Shown piece after piece: positions 1 through 6,429 of a stretch of DNA of 10,019 nucleotides. The stretch comes from Synergistes sp. (lineage in GTDB: Bacteria; Synergistota; Synergistia; Synergistales; Synergistaceae). The stretch covers positions 1 through 10,019 of the forward strand of contig JAEEYY010000217.1 of NCBI GenBank assembly GCA_016288355.1. The letters run 5' to 3'. Position 1 is the first letter of the stretch. Each line of letters begins with the position of its first letter. A program made the position numbers and the translations under genes. Under the pieces are notes generated by a model. The model ran no database searches. It worked only from the letters and a program-made list of their open reading frames with translations, and was not told where the DNA came from.

Positions 1-343
1 CAGAATGGGTCCGCCGCCGATGCCGCCTGCAGCGCACAGACATGATGATCACGGACATCCCGGCGGCAGAAACGACAGAATGGGCCCGCCGCCGAGGCCG
101 GGTGACCGCCGCGGCCCGGGATACGGACCTGGGTATGGCCCGGGTTATCAGAACGGCGGATACTACCAGCCGCCTGTAGTATACGGCGGAGGCGTCCCGT
201 ACACGGCAGCCCCCTATTACTATGGCGGATGGTATGAAAGGGACAGCGACAGCGATAATACCGGCAAGATAGTCTTAGGCGTGATCGGCGGGCTCGTTCT
301 GGGAGGGCTCCTGTCGAATATGATGGCCAACAACGCCAACTGA
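1..343 (+). CDS. 3' part of a Pro/Gly/Tyr-rich protein with glycine-zipper C-terminal helix (partial)
   Basis: The reading frame is open from the window edge to TGA at 341-343. The first ATG, at 5, is probably not the true start: the preceding codon is Arg, so the edge reads R-M-G-P-P-P, and the same hexapeptide recurs about 24 residues later. I therefore infer that the gene begins upstream. The visible part is low complexity: Pro, His, Asp and Arg first, then tandem GPGY units (about residues 38-48) and a Tyr/Gly-rich stretch. An acidic SDSD patch follows. The last about 25 residues form a hydrophobic helix with GxxxGG spacing (VLGVIGGLVLGGLLSNMM), typical of glycine-zipper membrane-inserting segments. 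It is probably an envelope or membrane-associated protein, but no family can be named. Two terminators follow it. Confidence 0.6.
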   Translation, partial: RMGPPPMPPAAHRHDDHGHPGGRNDRMGPPPRPGDRRGPGYGPGYGPGYQNGGYYQPPVVYGGGVPYTAAPYYYGGWYERDSDSDNTGKIVLGVIGGLVLGGLLSNMMANNAN

Positions 344-359
344 TATCAGAATAAAATAC

Positions 360-386
360 GCCGGCGTCATCTGATGCCGGCTTTTA
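360..386 (+). terminator. Rho-independent terminator of the Gly/Tyr-rich gene
   Basis: A 9-bp stem (360-368 with 373-381, one G-U pair) encloses the loop ATCT and is followed by TTTT and an A/T-rich run. It lies 17 nt after the stop codon of the plus-strand gene. The A-rich upstream flank would also give a U-rich tail on the minus strand, so it may work both ways. Confidence 0.8.
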
Positions 387-393
387 TATACAT

Positions 394-411
394 ATGATGC
401 AAATGCATCAT
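394..411. repeat. 8-bp inverted repeat with 2-nt spacer
   Basis: ATGATGCA at 394-401 and TGCATCAT at 404-411 are perfect reverse complements separated by AA. The element sits between two terminator hairpins, so a role as an operator for either flanking gene is doubtful. It may simply be local structure. Confidence 0.5.
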
Positions 412-412
412 G

Positions 413-453
413 ACCGGTCCGGTGTACAGCGTGCCCCGGGCCGGTGATTTTTT
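413..453 (+). terminator. Second, tandem Rho-independent terminator
   Basis: A 10-bp GC-rich stem (413-422 with 436-445, one G-U pair) with a 13-nt loop is followed after two bases by six T (448-453). It backs up the first terminator of the plus-strand gene and insulates the convergent minus-strand cluster. Confidence 0.65.
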
Positions 454-460
454 CGCATAA

Positions 461-485
461 AGAAAGCCCCGGCCGGACCGGGGCT
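461..485 (-). terminator. Terminator for the minus-strand HIT/YigZ/lipoprotein cluster
   Basis: A perfect 8-bp stem, AGCCCCGG (465-472) with CCGGGGCT (478-485), has a 5-nt loop. Read on the minus strand it is followed by a TTCTTTAT tail. It lies 54 nt beyond the stop of the lipoprotein gene. Confidence 0.65.
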
Positions 486-510
486 AAAATAATACCTGTT
501 AAACAATTTG

Positions 511-529
511 TCTCCCGCAACGCGGGAGA
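511..529. other. Stem-loop just past the lipoprotein stop codon
   Basis: TCTCCCGC (511-518) pairs perfectly with GCGGGAGA (522-529) around a 3-nt loop. It starts 10 nt after the lipoprotein stop on the minus strand, where the tail is only moderately U-rich (CAAATTGTTT). On the plus strand a TTTTT follows at 534-538, but no plus-strand gene ends here. It may protect the mRNA 3' end or act as a weak first terminator. Confidence 0.5.
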
Positions 530-539
530 AAGCTTTTTA

Positions 540-923
540 TCAGGAAGCCAGCTTTATCTGTTCGTATATAGGTTCTGCCTTGTCCGTGACGGTAACGGAA
601 AATATCTCAAGCACCGGCATCCTGTGCCATATCACTTCCCTGCCGTCGTCCAGTTCCAGCTTTATGTCGCTAATTCCCAGGATATCGTTTCTGCCTATGT
701 CCACCGAAGATGTGCCTCCTTCTTTTACGGGTTCTGAAATGCGGTTTTCCGACCATTTGTTCATGCCGGTCTGAGATATATACAGGCCCGTTATGCCTGC
801 GCCGCTTCTGTTGATTATCTCAAGCGGCAGTCCCCCGCCGCAGTCGGCGGCAGAAAGGCGGCATGAGGATATCAATATCAGCGCGGCCGCCAAAAAGAGC
901 GGCAAAACAGCTTTTTTCGTCAA
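540..923 (-). CDS. Small secreted lipoprotein of unknown function
   Basis: This is a 127-residue protein starting at TTG (921-923) behind a good AGGGAGGAG Shine-Dalgarno sequence about 5 nt upstream; no in-frame ATG fits better. It has a lipoprotein signal peptide: MTKK, a hydrophobic core, then the lipobox ISSC with the acylated Cys at residue 21. The +2 residue is Arg, not Asp, so an inner-membrane retention signal is absent. The mature part reads as one small beta-rich domain: LEIINRSGAGITGLYIS near the start, a W-S-E-N segment, then IKLELDDGREVIWHRM. This resembles a pattern I associate with small secreted beta-sandwich proteins of unknown function (asparagine/glycine turn, LYIS strand, Trp, then an IKL..DG strand). 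The gene follows yigZ after 28 nt, probably in one transcript. I do not recognise a named family or a specific function. Confidence 0.8.
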   Translation of the reverse strand: MTKKAVLPLFLAAALILISSCRLSAADCGGGLPLEIINRSGAGITGLYISQTGMNKWSENRISEPVKEGGTSSVDIGRNDILGISDIKLELDDGREVIWHRMPVLEIFSVTVTDKAEPIYEQIKLAS

Positions 924-951
924 ACAGACTCCTCCCTTCGCAAAGAAAACA

Positions 952-1611
952 TCAGCGTCTGTCGCGCACCAGAGGCGTGTCGTCCCAGGAGACTTCCGAG
1001 AGCAGTCCCCTTGCCTTCATTTCGTCCAGAGGTGCCTTAAGATCCTCTTTCATCAAAAACGGGACCTCAAGGCAGGACGCCACATCGGCGCCGTATTCGA
1101 CGTTTACGCGCTCCTCCGGGAAGCCCCATTTGCGCAGCGCCGAGGAGAGCGATTTGGAATAGTCGTAGCCGCAGCGCAGCCTGAGAGTGCAGCAGAATTC
1201 CTTTTCCGAGGCGCCTGCGCTCTCTATAGCGAGATCCGCCGCTCTTTTATATGCGTCTATAAGCCCGCGTACGCCTAATTTTATTCCGCCGAAGTAGCGC
1301 GTTACCACGACGAGAGTGTTTGTCAGCTCGTTCCGTTTTATCGCGCCGAGTATCGGCCTTCCCGCGGTGCCGGCAGGCTCCCCGGCGTCGGAACAGTGTT
1401 CAAGCGGGGCGTCTTTCGCGCCTATCCTGTAGGCCCAGCAGTGATGATTGGCCTTCGGATAGAGCTGCGGGAAGCTTTTTATTATATCCGCGGCTTCCGC
1501 TGCGGAAAGACAGATGCGCACGGAGCCTATGAAGCGGGATCGCTTTTCTGTGAATTCCGCGTCGCAGTCCCTTGCCGGGGCGCGGAAAACGGTCAGGATA
1601 TCGTCTTCCAT
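952..1611 (-). CDS. yigZ: YigZ / IMPACT family protein
   Basis: This is a 219-residue protein of normal length for the bacterial YigZ (UPF0029/IMPACT) family. The N-terminal domain carries the family signatures: KRSRFIG near residue 23, HHCWAYRIG (56-64), SDAGEPAGTAGRPIL (74-88) and VVVTRYFGGIKLGVRGL (101-117). The C-terminal part is the less conserved DUF1949-type ferredoxin-like domain. In eukaryotes IMPACT modulates translational control through GCN1/GCN2. Bacterial YigZ has no settled function, though an RNA or nucleotide ligand has been suggested for the family. The ATG at 1609-1611 lies inside the end of the upstream HIT gene (19-nt overlap) and has no strong Shine-Dalgarno, so translational coupling to HIT is likely. 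The lipoprotein gene follows after 28 nt. Confidence 0.93.
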   Translation of the reverse strand: MEDDILTVFRAPARDCDAEFTEKRSRFIGSVRICLSAAEAADIIKSFPQLYPKANHHCWAYRIGAKDAPLEHCSDAGEPAGTAGRPILGAIKRNELTNTLVVVTRYFGGIKLGVRGLIDAYKRAADLAIESAGASEKEFCCTLRLRCGYDYSKSLSSALRKWGFPEERVNVEYGADVASCLEVPFLMKEDLKAPLDEMKARGLLSEVSWDDTPLVRDRR

Positions 1612-2096
1612 ATTGCGGTCAGGCGCGAATAAGTGGACTGCAGCGACTCTGATATGACCCTTGTTTCACCTGTCACCGGCATGAAATTCGTGTCTCCGTT
1701 CCAGCGCGGGACGATGTGTATATGCAGATGCTGGTCTATGCCGGCTCCCGCCGTCCTGCCCAGATTGACTCCGATGTTGAAGCCGTGCGGCTGCATAAGG
1801 GCGGTAAGGGCCTTTATCGACTTCTGCACCAGCGCTGTGGCTTCTGCAAGCTCTTCCGCGGTAAGAGAGGTGAAATCGGAGGTGTGTCTGTAAGGCACCA
1901 CCATCAGATGACCGGGATTGTAGGGATAGGCGTTCATTATCACAAAGCAGTTCCTGCCTCTTTCGATAATGAGCCGCTTTTCATCTTCGTCAAGCTGCGG
2001 AAAGATACAGAAGATACAGCCGTCCGGGGTCTTGTCTTCGGACTCCGAATTGGAAAGTATGTACTGCATGCGCCACGGGGCGAAAATCTTTTCCAT
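1593..2096 (-). CDS. HIT family protein (Ap4A phosphorylase/hydrolase-like)
   Basis: The protein is 167 residues if started at the ATG at 2094-2096, giving MEKIFAPWRM, the typical N-terminus of this HIT branch. An AAGGATG Shine-Dalgarno lies about 10 nt upstream. The frame stays open to 2210, but that extension reads unlike any HIT protein. The zinc-type pair C-I-F-C is at residues 27-30. The core VIMNAYPYNPGHLMVVP (52-68) and the catalytic histidine triad HLHIHIVPRW (123-132) are intact. The GDTNFMPV segment after the triad places it with the Ap4A phosphorylase-like HIT proteins of about 160 residues. These cleave or phosphorolyse dinucleoside polyphosphates or nucleotide phosphoramidates in the cytoplasm; the exact substrate cannot be read from sequence. 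It heads the minus-strand cluster and overlaps yigZ by 19 nt. Confidence 0.92.
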   Translation of the reverse strand: MEKIFAPWRMQYILSNSESEDKTPDGCIFCIFPQLDEDEKRLIIERGRNCFVIMNAYPYNPGHLMVVPYRHTSDFTSLTAEELAEATALVQKSIKALTALMQPHGFNIGVNLGRTAGAGIDQHLHIHIVPRWNGDTNFMPVTGETRVISESLQSTYSRLTAIWKTIS

Positions 2097-2155
2097 TTGC
2101 GAATCATCCTTCTGTCTTACACAGATTATGCACAGCCTGCGGCAGGCCGCCTCCT

Positions 2156-2165
2156 TATAATTATA
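2156..2165. promoter_or_regulatory. Palindromic -10 sequence in the HIT / SYLF divergent region
   Basis: TATAATTATA is a perfect 10-bp palindrome, so TATAAT is read at 2156-2161 on the plus strand and at 2165-2160 on the minus strand. It lies between divergently transcribed genes, 60 nt upstream of the HIT start and 75 nt upstream of the SYLF start. No good -35 is placed 16-18 nt from either. A second plus-strand -10 candidate, TATAAA, is at 2187-2192. Promoter function is inferred. Confidence 0.4.
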
Positions 2166-2239
2166 GCTTTTCACAAGGATGTATGGTATAAAATAAATAA
2201 TATGCATCATGCCAAATTTATACTGTTGGGGGAATTCTC

Positions 2240-2935
2240 ATGAGGCTGAGAAGAAAGTTGCTTGTTTTGGCTCTGTTTGTCTTTGCTGCGCTGTTCGCTG
2301 CGCAGAGCGCCTTTGCGGAGACAGCGCATATGAGACGCATCCGGCTGTCGACGGATCTGATCAATAAGATGGCCGCTGAGTCGGACGCAGACGCGCTTGG
2401 CAGCGTCATCAAATCCGGCAAGGGCGTGGCGATATTCCCCGCTGTGACGAAAGCAGGACTCGGGATAGGCGGACAGACCGGAGAAGGCCTTGTCTTTCTG
2501 CGCAACGGGAAAGGCGGATGGACCGGCCCCGCATATATGGGGATATCCGGCGCCTCGATAGGTTTCCAGATAGGCGTGCAGTCCGTAGGATTGGTGCTGG
2601 TCATTACCAATGAAGACGGTCTTCGCGCGTTTACAGGCGGGAACAGCTTTAAGCTCGGAGCAGACGTGGCTATAGCCGCGGGTCCTGTGGGACGTGACGC
2701 TTCAGCCGCGACGGACGGCCGTGCCAAAGCGTCAATTTACAGCTATTCGATGTCCAAAGGGCTTTTTGCCGGCGTTTCCGTCGAGGGCAGCGTTATAAAC
2801 CAGAACAGGGACGCCAACAAAGCATACTGGGGACGCGATATGTCCGCGGAGAACGCTCTGAAAAAACCGGCGACGGACAAACGCGTGGCGCCGCTCATTA
2901 ACGCTCTGAACAATCTGGTGAAGAAAGCAAAATAA
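2240..2935 (+). CDS. Secreted SYLF / Ysc84 domain lipid-binding protein
   Basis: The protein has 231 residues. The ATG at 2240 is preceded by a strong TGGGGGAA Shine-Dalgarno. Residues 1-26 are a classical Sec signal peptide: MRLRRK, a long hydrophobic core and a likely cut after AFA. The rest matches the SYLF (Ysc84, DUF500) domain in order: a helical start with LSTDLINKMA, then KSGKGVAIFPAVTKAGLGIGGQTGEGLVF, WTGPAYMGISGASIGFQIGVQS and VLVITNEDGLRAF. These are followed by GADVAIAAGPVGRDASAATD, then IYSYSMSKGLFAGVSVEGSVI. Eukaryotic SYLF domains bind phosphoinositides and actin. Bacterial secreted versions are thought to associate with membrane lipid, and some have been linked to envelope lipid homeostasis. 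It appears monocistronic, with its own terminator. Confidence 0.93.
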   Translation: MRLRRKLLVLALFVFAALFAAQSAFAETAHMRRIRLSTDLINKMAAESDADALGSVIKSGKGVAIFPAVTKAGLGIGGQTGEGLVFLRNGKGGWTGPAYMGISGASIGFQIGVQSVGLVLVITNEDGLRAFTGGNSFKLGADVAIAAGPVGRDASAATDGRAKASIYSYSMSKGLFAGVSVEGSVINQNRDANKAYWGRDMSAENALKKPATDKRVAPLINALNNLVKKAK

Positions 2936-2979
2936 CGTCCTTTTCCGGTCGGTGACCGGCATACCGGATAACATAATAT

Positions 2980-3018
2980 GCGCCGCAGGCACGGATAAAG
3001 GCCTGCGGCGCAGCTTTT
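2980..3018. terminator. Strong terminator between convergent SYLF gene and pst operon
   Basis: An 11-bp perfect GC-rich stem (2980-2990 with 3001-3011) and a 10-nt loop are followed on the plus strand by AGCTTTTT. This ends the SYLF transcript, whose stop codon is 45 nt upstream. On the minus strand the same hairpin is followed by ATATTATGTTAT, so it may also end the pst operon about 30 nt after pstB. Confidence 0.85.
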
Positions 3019-3041
3019 TGCGTTTTTAACGAAAGAGGCGC

Positions 3042-3803
3042 TTACAGCAGCATTTCTTCGAGGAATATTTCTGCGTCCCTGCCGTCCGGCAGCTCTTCGC
3101 GCCCGAATTCTTTTATTATCCTGCCGCCGCTCATTATCTTGAAATGATCTCCGAGCTTTTTTGCCTGCGCAAGGCTGTGGGAGACCATTATCATCGGTAT
3201 GCGCTCTTCGAGGCTTTGCAGAAGTGCTTCGATAACTTCCGATGATCTTTTGTCCAGTGACGCGGTAGGCTCGTCAAGCAGCAGCAGATCCGGTTCAAGC
3301 GCAAGGCTCCTTGCCAGACAGAGCCTCTGCTGCTGGCCTCCCGAGAGACTTGATGCGGGCATGTTGAGCCTCTCTTTTACCTCTTCCCACAGTCCTACGC
3401 GGCAAAGGAATTCTTTCATCCTTGATTCGGCGTCAGCGCCTCTTACTCCGAGCACAAGCTCCATCGGAAGCGTCATATTTTTCCTGAGAGAAAGCGGCAG
3501 CGGATTTGGCGTTTGAAATACCATGCCGGCAGATCGCCTTATCTGAGCGGTATCCGGCGCGTTTTCGGCGTAAATGTCTGTCATATGTCCGCCTACCGCT
3601 ATGCGTACCGAGCCGGAGGCGCTGCAGCCGGGAAAAGTTTCGTTAAGCCTGTTCAGCGCGCGCAGCAGCGTCGTCTTTCCGGAACCGGAGCGCCCCAGCA
3701 GCACCGTTATGCCGCTTTTCGCAAAGTCTGTGGTTATATGGTCAAGAACGGTCTCCCCGTTGAAGCTTACTGTCAGATTCTTAACTTCCGCGCATAACTC
3801 CAT
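3042..3803 (-). CDS. pstB: Phosphate ABC transporter ATP-binding protein PstB
   Basis: The protein has 253 residues and starts at the ATG at 3801-3803, which overlaps the pstA stop by one base (TAATG) behind a GGGGGGATC Shine-Dalgarno. All ABC ATPase motifs are intact: Walker A GRSGSGKT (37-44), Q-loop Gln97 in VFQTPNPLPLS, signature LSGGQQQR (153-160), Walker B LLLLDEPT (173-180), D-loop SLDKRS and switch His209. The Q-loop sequence V-F-Q-x-P-N-P is the hallmark of PstB among ABC ATPases. PstB dimerises under the PstC/PstA channel and drives inorganic phosphate import. It is the last gene of the operon; phoU, which often follows pstB, is not here. Confidence 0.95.
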   Translation of the reverse strand: MELCAEVKNLTVSFNGETVLDHITTDFAKSGITVLLGRSGSGKTTLLRALNRLNETFPGCSASGSVRIAVGGHMTDIYAENAPDTAQIRRSAGMVFQTPNPLPLSLRKNMTLPMELVLGVRGADAESRMKEFLCRVGLWEEVKERLNMPASSLSGGQQQRLCLARSLALEPDLLLLDEPTASLDKRSSEVIEALLQSLEERIPMIMVSHSLAQAKKLGDHFKIMSGGRIIKEFGREELPDGRDAEIFLEEMLL

Positions 3804-4684
3804 TATTGATCCCCCCGAAAACGGCGTGTTACGGCGCGCTGGCACAGGTAGGCCCCGAAGGTCAGAAGGGCCGAGAGCATCAGCAGGACGAGCGCCGCGC
3901 CGAAGCCGCGGCCCAGCTCATCTTCGTCACTGTACTGAGCCGCGGTGTAATATATGAAAAAGGGCAGCGCCTCAAACTTTGACGCAAGCCCGGCAGGCAG
4001 CCCCGAATTTACCACCGCCCCGGTAAGCATTATGACCGCGGTATCCTCCGCGGCACGGCCCATGGCCAGTATCATGCCGCCCAGGATCCCGCGCGCGGCC
4101 GCGGGCAAAAGCACCCGGCGCAGGCTCTGGCTTTCGGAAAAGCCAAGAGCGGCGCAGGTCAGGCTGAGCGAATGAGGCAGGCTCTCAACGGCCGAGCGTG
4201 TGGCGACCGCAAGAGCCGGTATAACCAAAAGCGCAAGGCAGAAAGCGGCAAGCAGGATACAGGTGGTGGCGCCATTCAGACCTATATGCCGCAGCGTCAG
4301 GATAAGGACGAAGCCAAAGAGCCCCATAACTATCGAAGGCACTCCGGCAAGCAGCCCTATCGCAAGAGAAAGGTTTTTCCTGAGCCGGCCCCCCGCAAAG
4401 CGCGCAAGATATATCCCGCACCCGATGCCCGGCAGCGCGGCGAGCAGCACCGTCAGCAGCACAAGGCAGAGCGTCCCGGCAAACGCCGGCCATATCCCTT
4501 CCCATACCGGACGGAGGCCCAGAAGAGCGGCCATCGGCGGCGTATCGCCGAAAAAGAGCCGCGTGTTCAGGTAAGGCAGCCCTCTTACTATTATGAACAG
4601 GAAGATCGCCGCACAGGACGATATAACGAATGCGGCGCCGGCATATGAGATAATGCGGAAGAGAAAAAGTCTTGTCTTAGTCAT
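3803..4684 (-). CDS. pstA: Phosphate ABC transporter permease PstA
   Basis: This is a 293-residue integral membrane permease. I prefer the ATG at 4682-4684, which has GGTGG five nt upstream and overlaps the pstC stop by 8 nt. A GTG three codons earlier (4691-4693) is possible but has no ribosome site. Hydrophobic segments cover residues about 10-33, 71-92, 106-131, 141-162, 198-222 and near the C-terminus. The motif GVPSIVMGLFG (114-124) is typical of PstA. The cytoplasmic coupling loop reads CAALGFSESQSLRRVLLPAAARGILGG and ends in GRAAEDTA, where most PstA proteins have RAxGETA; the Gly-to-Glu and Glu-to-Asp differences are mild. With PstC it forms the phosphate channel in the inner membrane and contacts PstB. 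Confidence 0.93.
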   Translation of the reverse strand: MTKTRLFLFRIISYAGAAFVISSCAAIFLFIIVRGLPYLNTRLFFGDTPPMAALLGLRPVWEGIWPAFAGTLCLVLLTVLLAALPGIGCGIYLARFAGGRLRKNLSLAIGLLAGVPSIVMGLFGFVLILTLRHIGLNGATTCILLAAFCLALLVIPALAVATRSAVESLPHSLSLTCAALGFSESQSLRRVLLPAAARGILGGMILAMGRAAEDTAVIMLTGAVVNSGLPAGLASKFEALPFFIYYTAAQYSDEDELGRGFGAALVLLMLSALLTFGAYLCQRAVTRRFRGDQ

Positions 4685-5519
4685 CTTTGCCACCGCAGAT
4701 AAACCGGAATATCAGATTTGCGCCGGCGCTCAGGAAGAGCAGGATACCGCCCGCGACGAAGAGCGAATAGTAGGCAGTGCCGCCGACGTCGGACGAAAGG
4801 ACGAGCCCGATATGGGCGGTAAGCGTGCGCACCGCGCTGAGCGGCGAAAGCGGATACTGCACCGCGTTGCCGGCCAGCATGACCGGGATCATCGTGTCGC
4901 CGGCAGCGCGTCCGAAGCCCAGCAGCGCAGAGGCGCGCAGCCATCTGCCGCATGCGGGAAGAACGACGAAGATAAGGTTCTGCTCATCGGAAAGGCCGAG
5001 AGACGCGGCGGTTATCCGGCACTCCTCTTTTGTCTGGGCGACGGCGCCCTCCATTGAGACAGCCATTGTCGGAGTTATAAGCAGCGAAAGTACCAGCACG
5101 GCGGAGAAGATACAAAAGCCGGAGCCGCCCAGCGCATCCCTGACAAGAGGCACGAGCAGGAAGACCGATGCGAAGCCGTAAACTACTGTCGGCATTGCCG
5201 CCATCGATCTGAGAAGCGAAAGAAGCAGCGAAGCCGTCCTTTTTTCTCCGCAGCCGTGAATAAAGCAGACGCAGCCGAGCGATATGCACCATCCGAGGGC
5301 AAGGGCCGAAAGCGACAATGCCGCAGTGGCCGCTATCATAGGCAGAATGCCGAACTGTCCTCCCTCGGGCGCCCAGACGGAAGAAAAGAGTGTCGGGCCG
5401 CTGTTCATCAGGCCGCTTACCGCGCATACCGTAATAAAGACGAATACAGAAGCAAGAAGCGTCGAGACATATAATACCGACGCCGTGAGCCATGCAGGGG
5501 GTCTTGATATCTTGTTCAT
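4677..5519 (-). CDS. pstC: Phosphate ABC transporter permease PstC
   Basis: The protein has 280 residues from the ATG at 5517-5519, which is followed by a short basic lead-in (MNKISRPPAW) and the first membrane helix. The frame is open to a GTG at 5576, but that extension would be encoded by the intercistronic hairpin and looks unnatural. The ATG lacks a clear Shine-Dalgarno sequence; the preceding 15 nt on the minus strand are AAAACAGAAACCGCC. Family marks are MAAMPTVVYGFASVF (the PstC/PstA P-T/S-V-V-Y-G-F motif) and the coupling loop ITAASLGLSDEQNLIFVVLPA. GFGRAAGDTMIPVMLAGN corresponds to the usual GRAxGETMA....GN. It pairs with PstA to form the transmembrane path for phosphate. Position and overlap place it between pstS and pstA in one operon. 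Confidence 0.93.
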   Translation of the reverse strand: MNKISRPPAWLTASVLYVSTLLASVFVFITVCAVSGLMNSGPTLFSSVWAPEGGQFGILPMIAATAALSLSALALGWCISLGCVCFIHGCGEKRTASLLLSLLRSMAAMPTVVYGFASVFLLVPLVRDALGGSGFCIFSAVLVLSLLITPTMAVSMEGAVAQTKEECRITAASLGLSDEQNLIFVVLPACGRWLRASALLGFGRAAGDTMIPVMLAGNAVQYPLSPLSAVRTLTAHIGLVLSSDVGGTAYYSLFVAGGILLFLSAGANLIFRFICGGKDD

Positions 5520-5535
5520 TGGCGGTTTCTGTTTT

Positions 5536-5572
5536 GCGTATGCGGCAGAGCCCGGAAGGCCGCCGCATACGC
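5536..5572 (-). other. Intercistronic stem-loop between pstS and pstC
   Basis: GCGTATGCGGC (5536-5546) and GCCGCATACGC (5562-5572) form a perfect 11-bp stem with a 15-nt loop, in the 76-nt gap between pstS and pstC. On the minus strand it is followed by AAAACAGAAACC rather than a U run, so it is not an intrinsic terminator. The likely role, by analogy with other transporter operons, is to protect the pstS 3' end and to set pstS above pstCAB expression. Confidence 0.7.
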
Positions 5573-5595
5573 GCACGCATCAGAATTATCGGCCG

Positions 5596-6429
5596 TTAGT
5601 TGCTCTTTTCGCGCTGAATAGGGATATAACCGCTGTCCTTTATGATCTCAGCGCCCTCCGGCGTGTATATGTAGTCTATGAAGAGCTTTGTTATCCCGGA
5701 AGGCTCGCCTTTGGTGTTCATGAAAAGATTGCGCACGACTGTGTAGCTGCCGTTTGCCGCGTTGTCCTGCGTTGCCGTCATGCCTTCAAGCCTGGGGGCC
5801 TTTACAGATTTGTCTATGTGGCCTATGCCGACGTAGCCTATTGCCCGGGGGTCTTTTGACACCGCTGTTTTCATAGCGCCGTTGGAGTTCACGACGTTTG
5901 CGGACTGGACGACCTCGCCTTTTTTGATCGCTTTGTCGGTGAAGACTTCACGCGTGCCGCTTCCGTCCTCACGGACGTAAATGTTTATAGCGCCGTCATC
6001 GCCGCCGACTTCCTTCCAGTTCTTTATCCTGCCGGCGTAGATATCCATAAGCTGCGCAAAGGAAAGTTCGTCTACCTTGTTGGCCGGGTTTACTACGACA
6101 GCAACTCCGTCTATCGCAAAGGGGAAGGATACCAGGCCGTACTTCTCTATCTCGTCCTTTTTTAGCGGGCGTCCGGTGTTGCCGATCTCAACGAGTCCCT
6201 CGCCGACCTGCTTTACGCCTACGCCGGAGCCGCCGCCGGCGACTGTGATGCGGATATCGGGGTTCTTCGTCATGATGCGCTTCGCGGCTTCCTTCATCAC
6301 CGGTATATGCGCGGTGCCGCCCGCAATATCCAGCTTGCCCTTCTGTCCGGCAAATACGTCAAGAGGCGCTGCCGCCGCAGAGGCAGCCGTCACAGCACAT
6401 AAAAGCATCGCGATAATAAATTTTTTCAT
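5596..6429 (-). CDS. pstS: Phosphate-binding periplasmic protein PstS
   Basis: The protein has 277 residues, starting at the ATG at 6427-6429 with AAGGAG 11 nt upstream. The open frame extends upstream, but residues from this Met form a textbook signal peptide: MKKFIIAMLLCAVTAASA, likely cut near AAAA|PLD (residue 21). Cys11 is not in a lipobox (Leu precedes it), so a soluble periplasmic protein is expected. The phosphate-binding family marks are present: AGGGSGVGVKQVGEGLVEIGNTGRPL (64-89), with the Ser/Thr-rich phosphate loop, VNPANKVDELSFAQLMDIYAG (113-133) and REDGSGTREVF (153-163). TVVRNLFMNTKGEP lies near the C-terminus. It captures inorganic phosphate for PstCAB. It is the first and probably most highly expressed gene of the operon, followed by a stem-loop. 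Confidence 0.95.
   Translation of the reverse strand: MKKFIIAMLLCAVTAASAAAAPLDVFAGQKGKLDIAGGTAHIPVMKEAAKRIMTKNPDIRITVAGGGSGVGVKQVGEGLVEIGNTGRPLKKDEIEKYGLVSFPFAIDGVAVVVNPANKVDELSFAQLMDIYAGRIKNWKEVGGDDGAINIYVREDGSGTREVFTDKAIKKGEVVQSANVVNSNGAMKTAVSKDPRAIGYVGIGHIDKSVKAPRLEGMTATQDNAANGSYTVVRNLFMNTKGEPSGITKLFIDYIYTPEGAEIIKDSGYIPIQREKSN

Noticed and set aside
2097..2210. N-terminal extension of the HIT protein by 38 residues
   Set aside because: The extension has no ribosome site at 2210, passes through the palindromic promoter-like sequence and does not resemble HIT proteins; the start at 2096 matches the family.
2218..2727. 169-residue minus-strand frame across the SYLF gene
   Set aside because: It is Pro/Ser/Ala-rich shadow coding opposite a clear SYLF domain gene with a signal peptide and ribosome site.
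4172..4648. Highly charged plus-strand frames opposite pstA
   Set aside because: They are antisense shadows of a hydrophobic permease, which commonly give Arg/Lys/Gln-rich open frames in GC-rich DNA.
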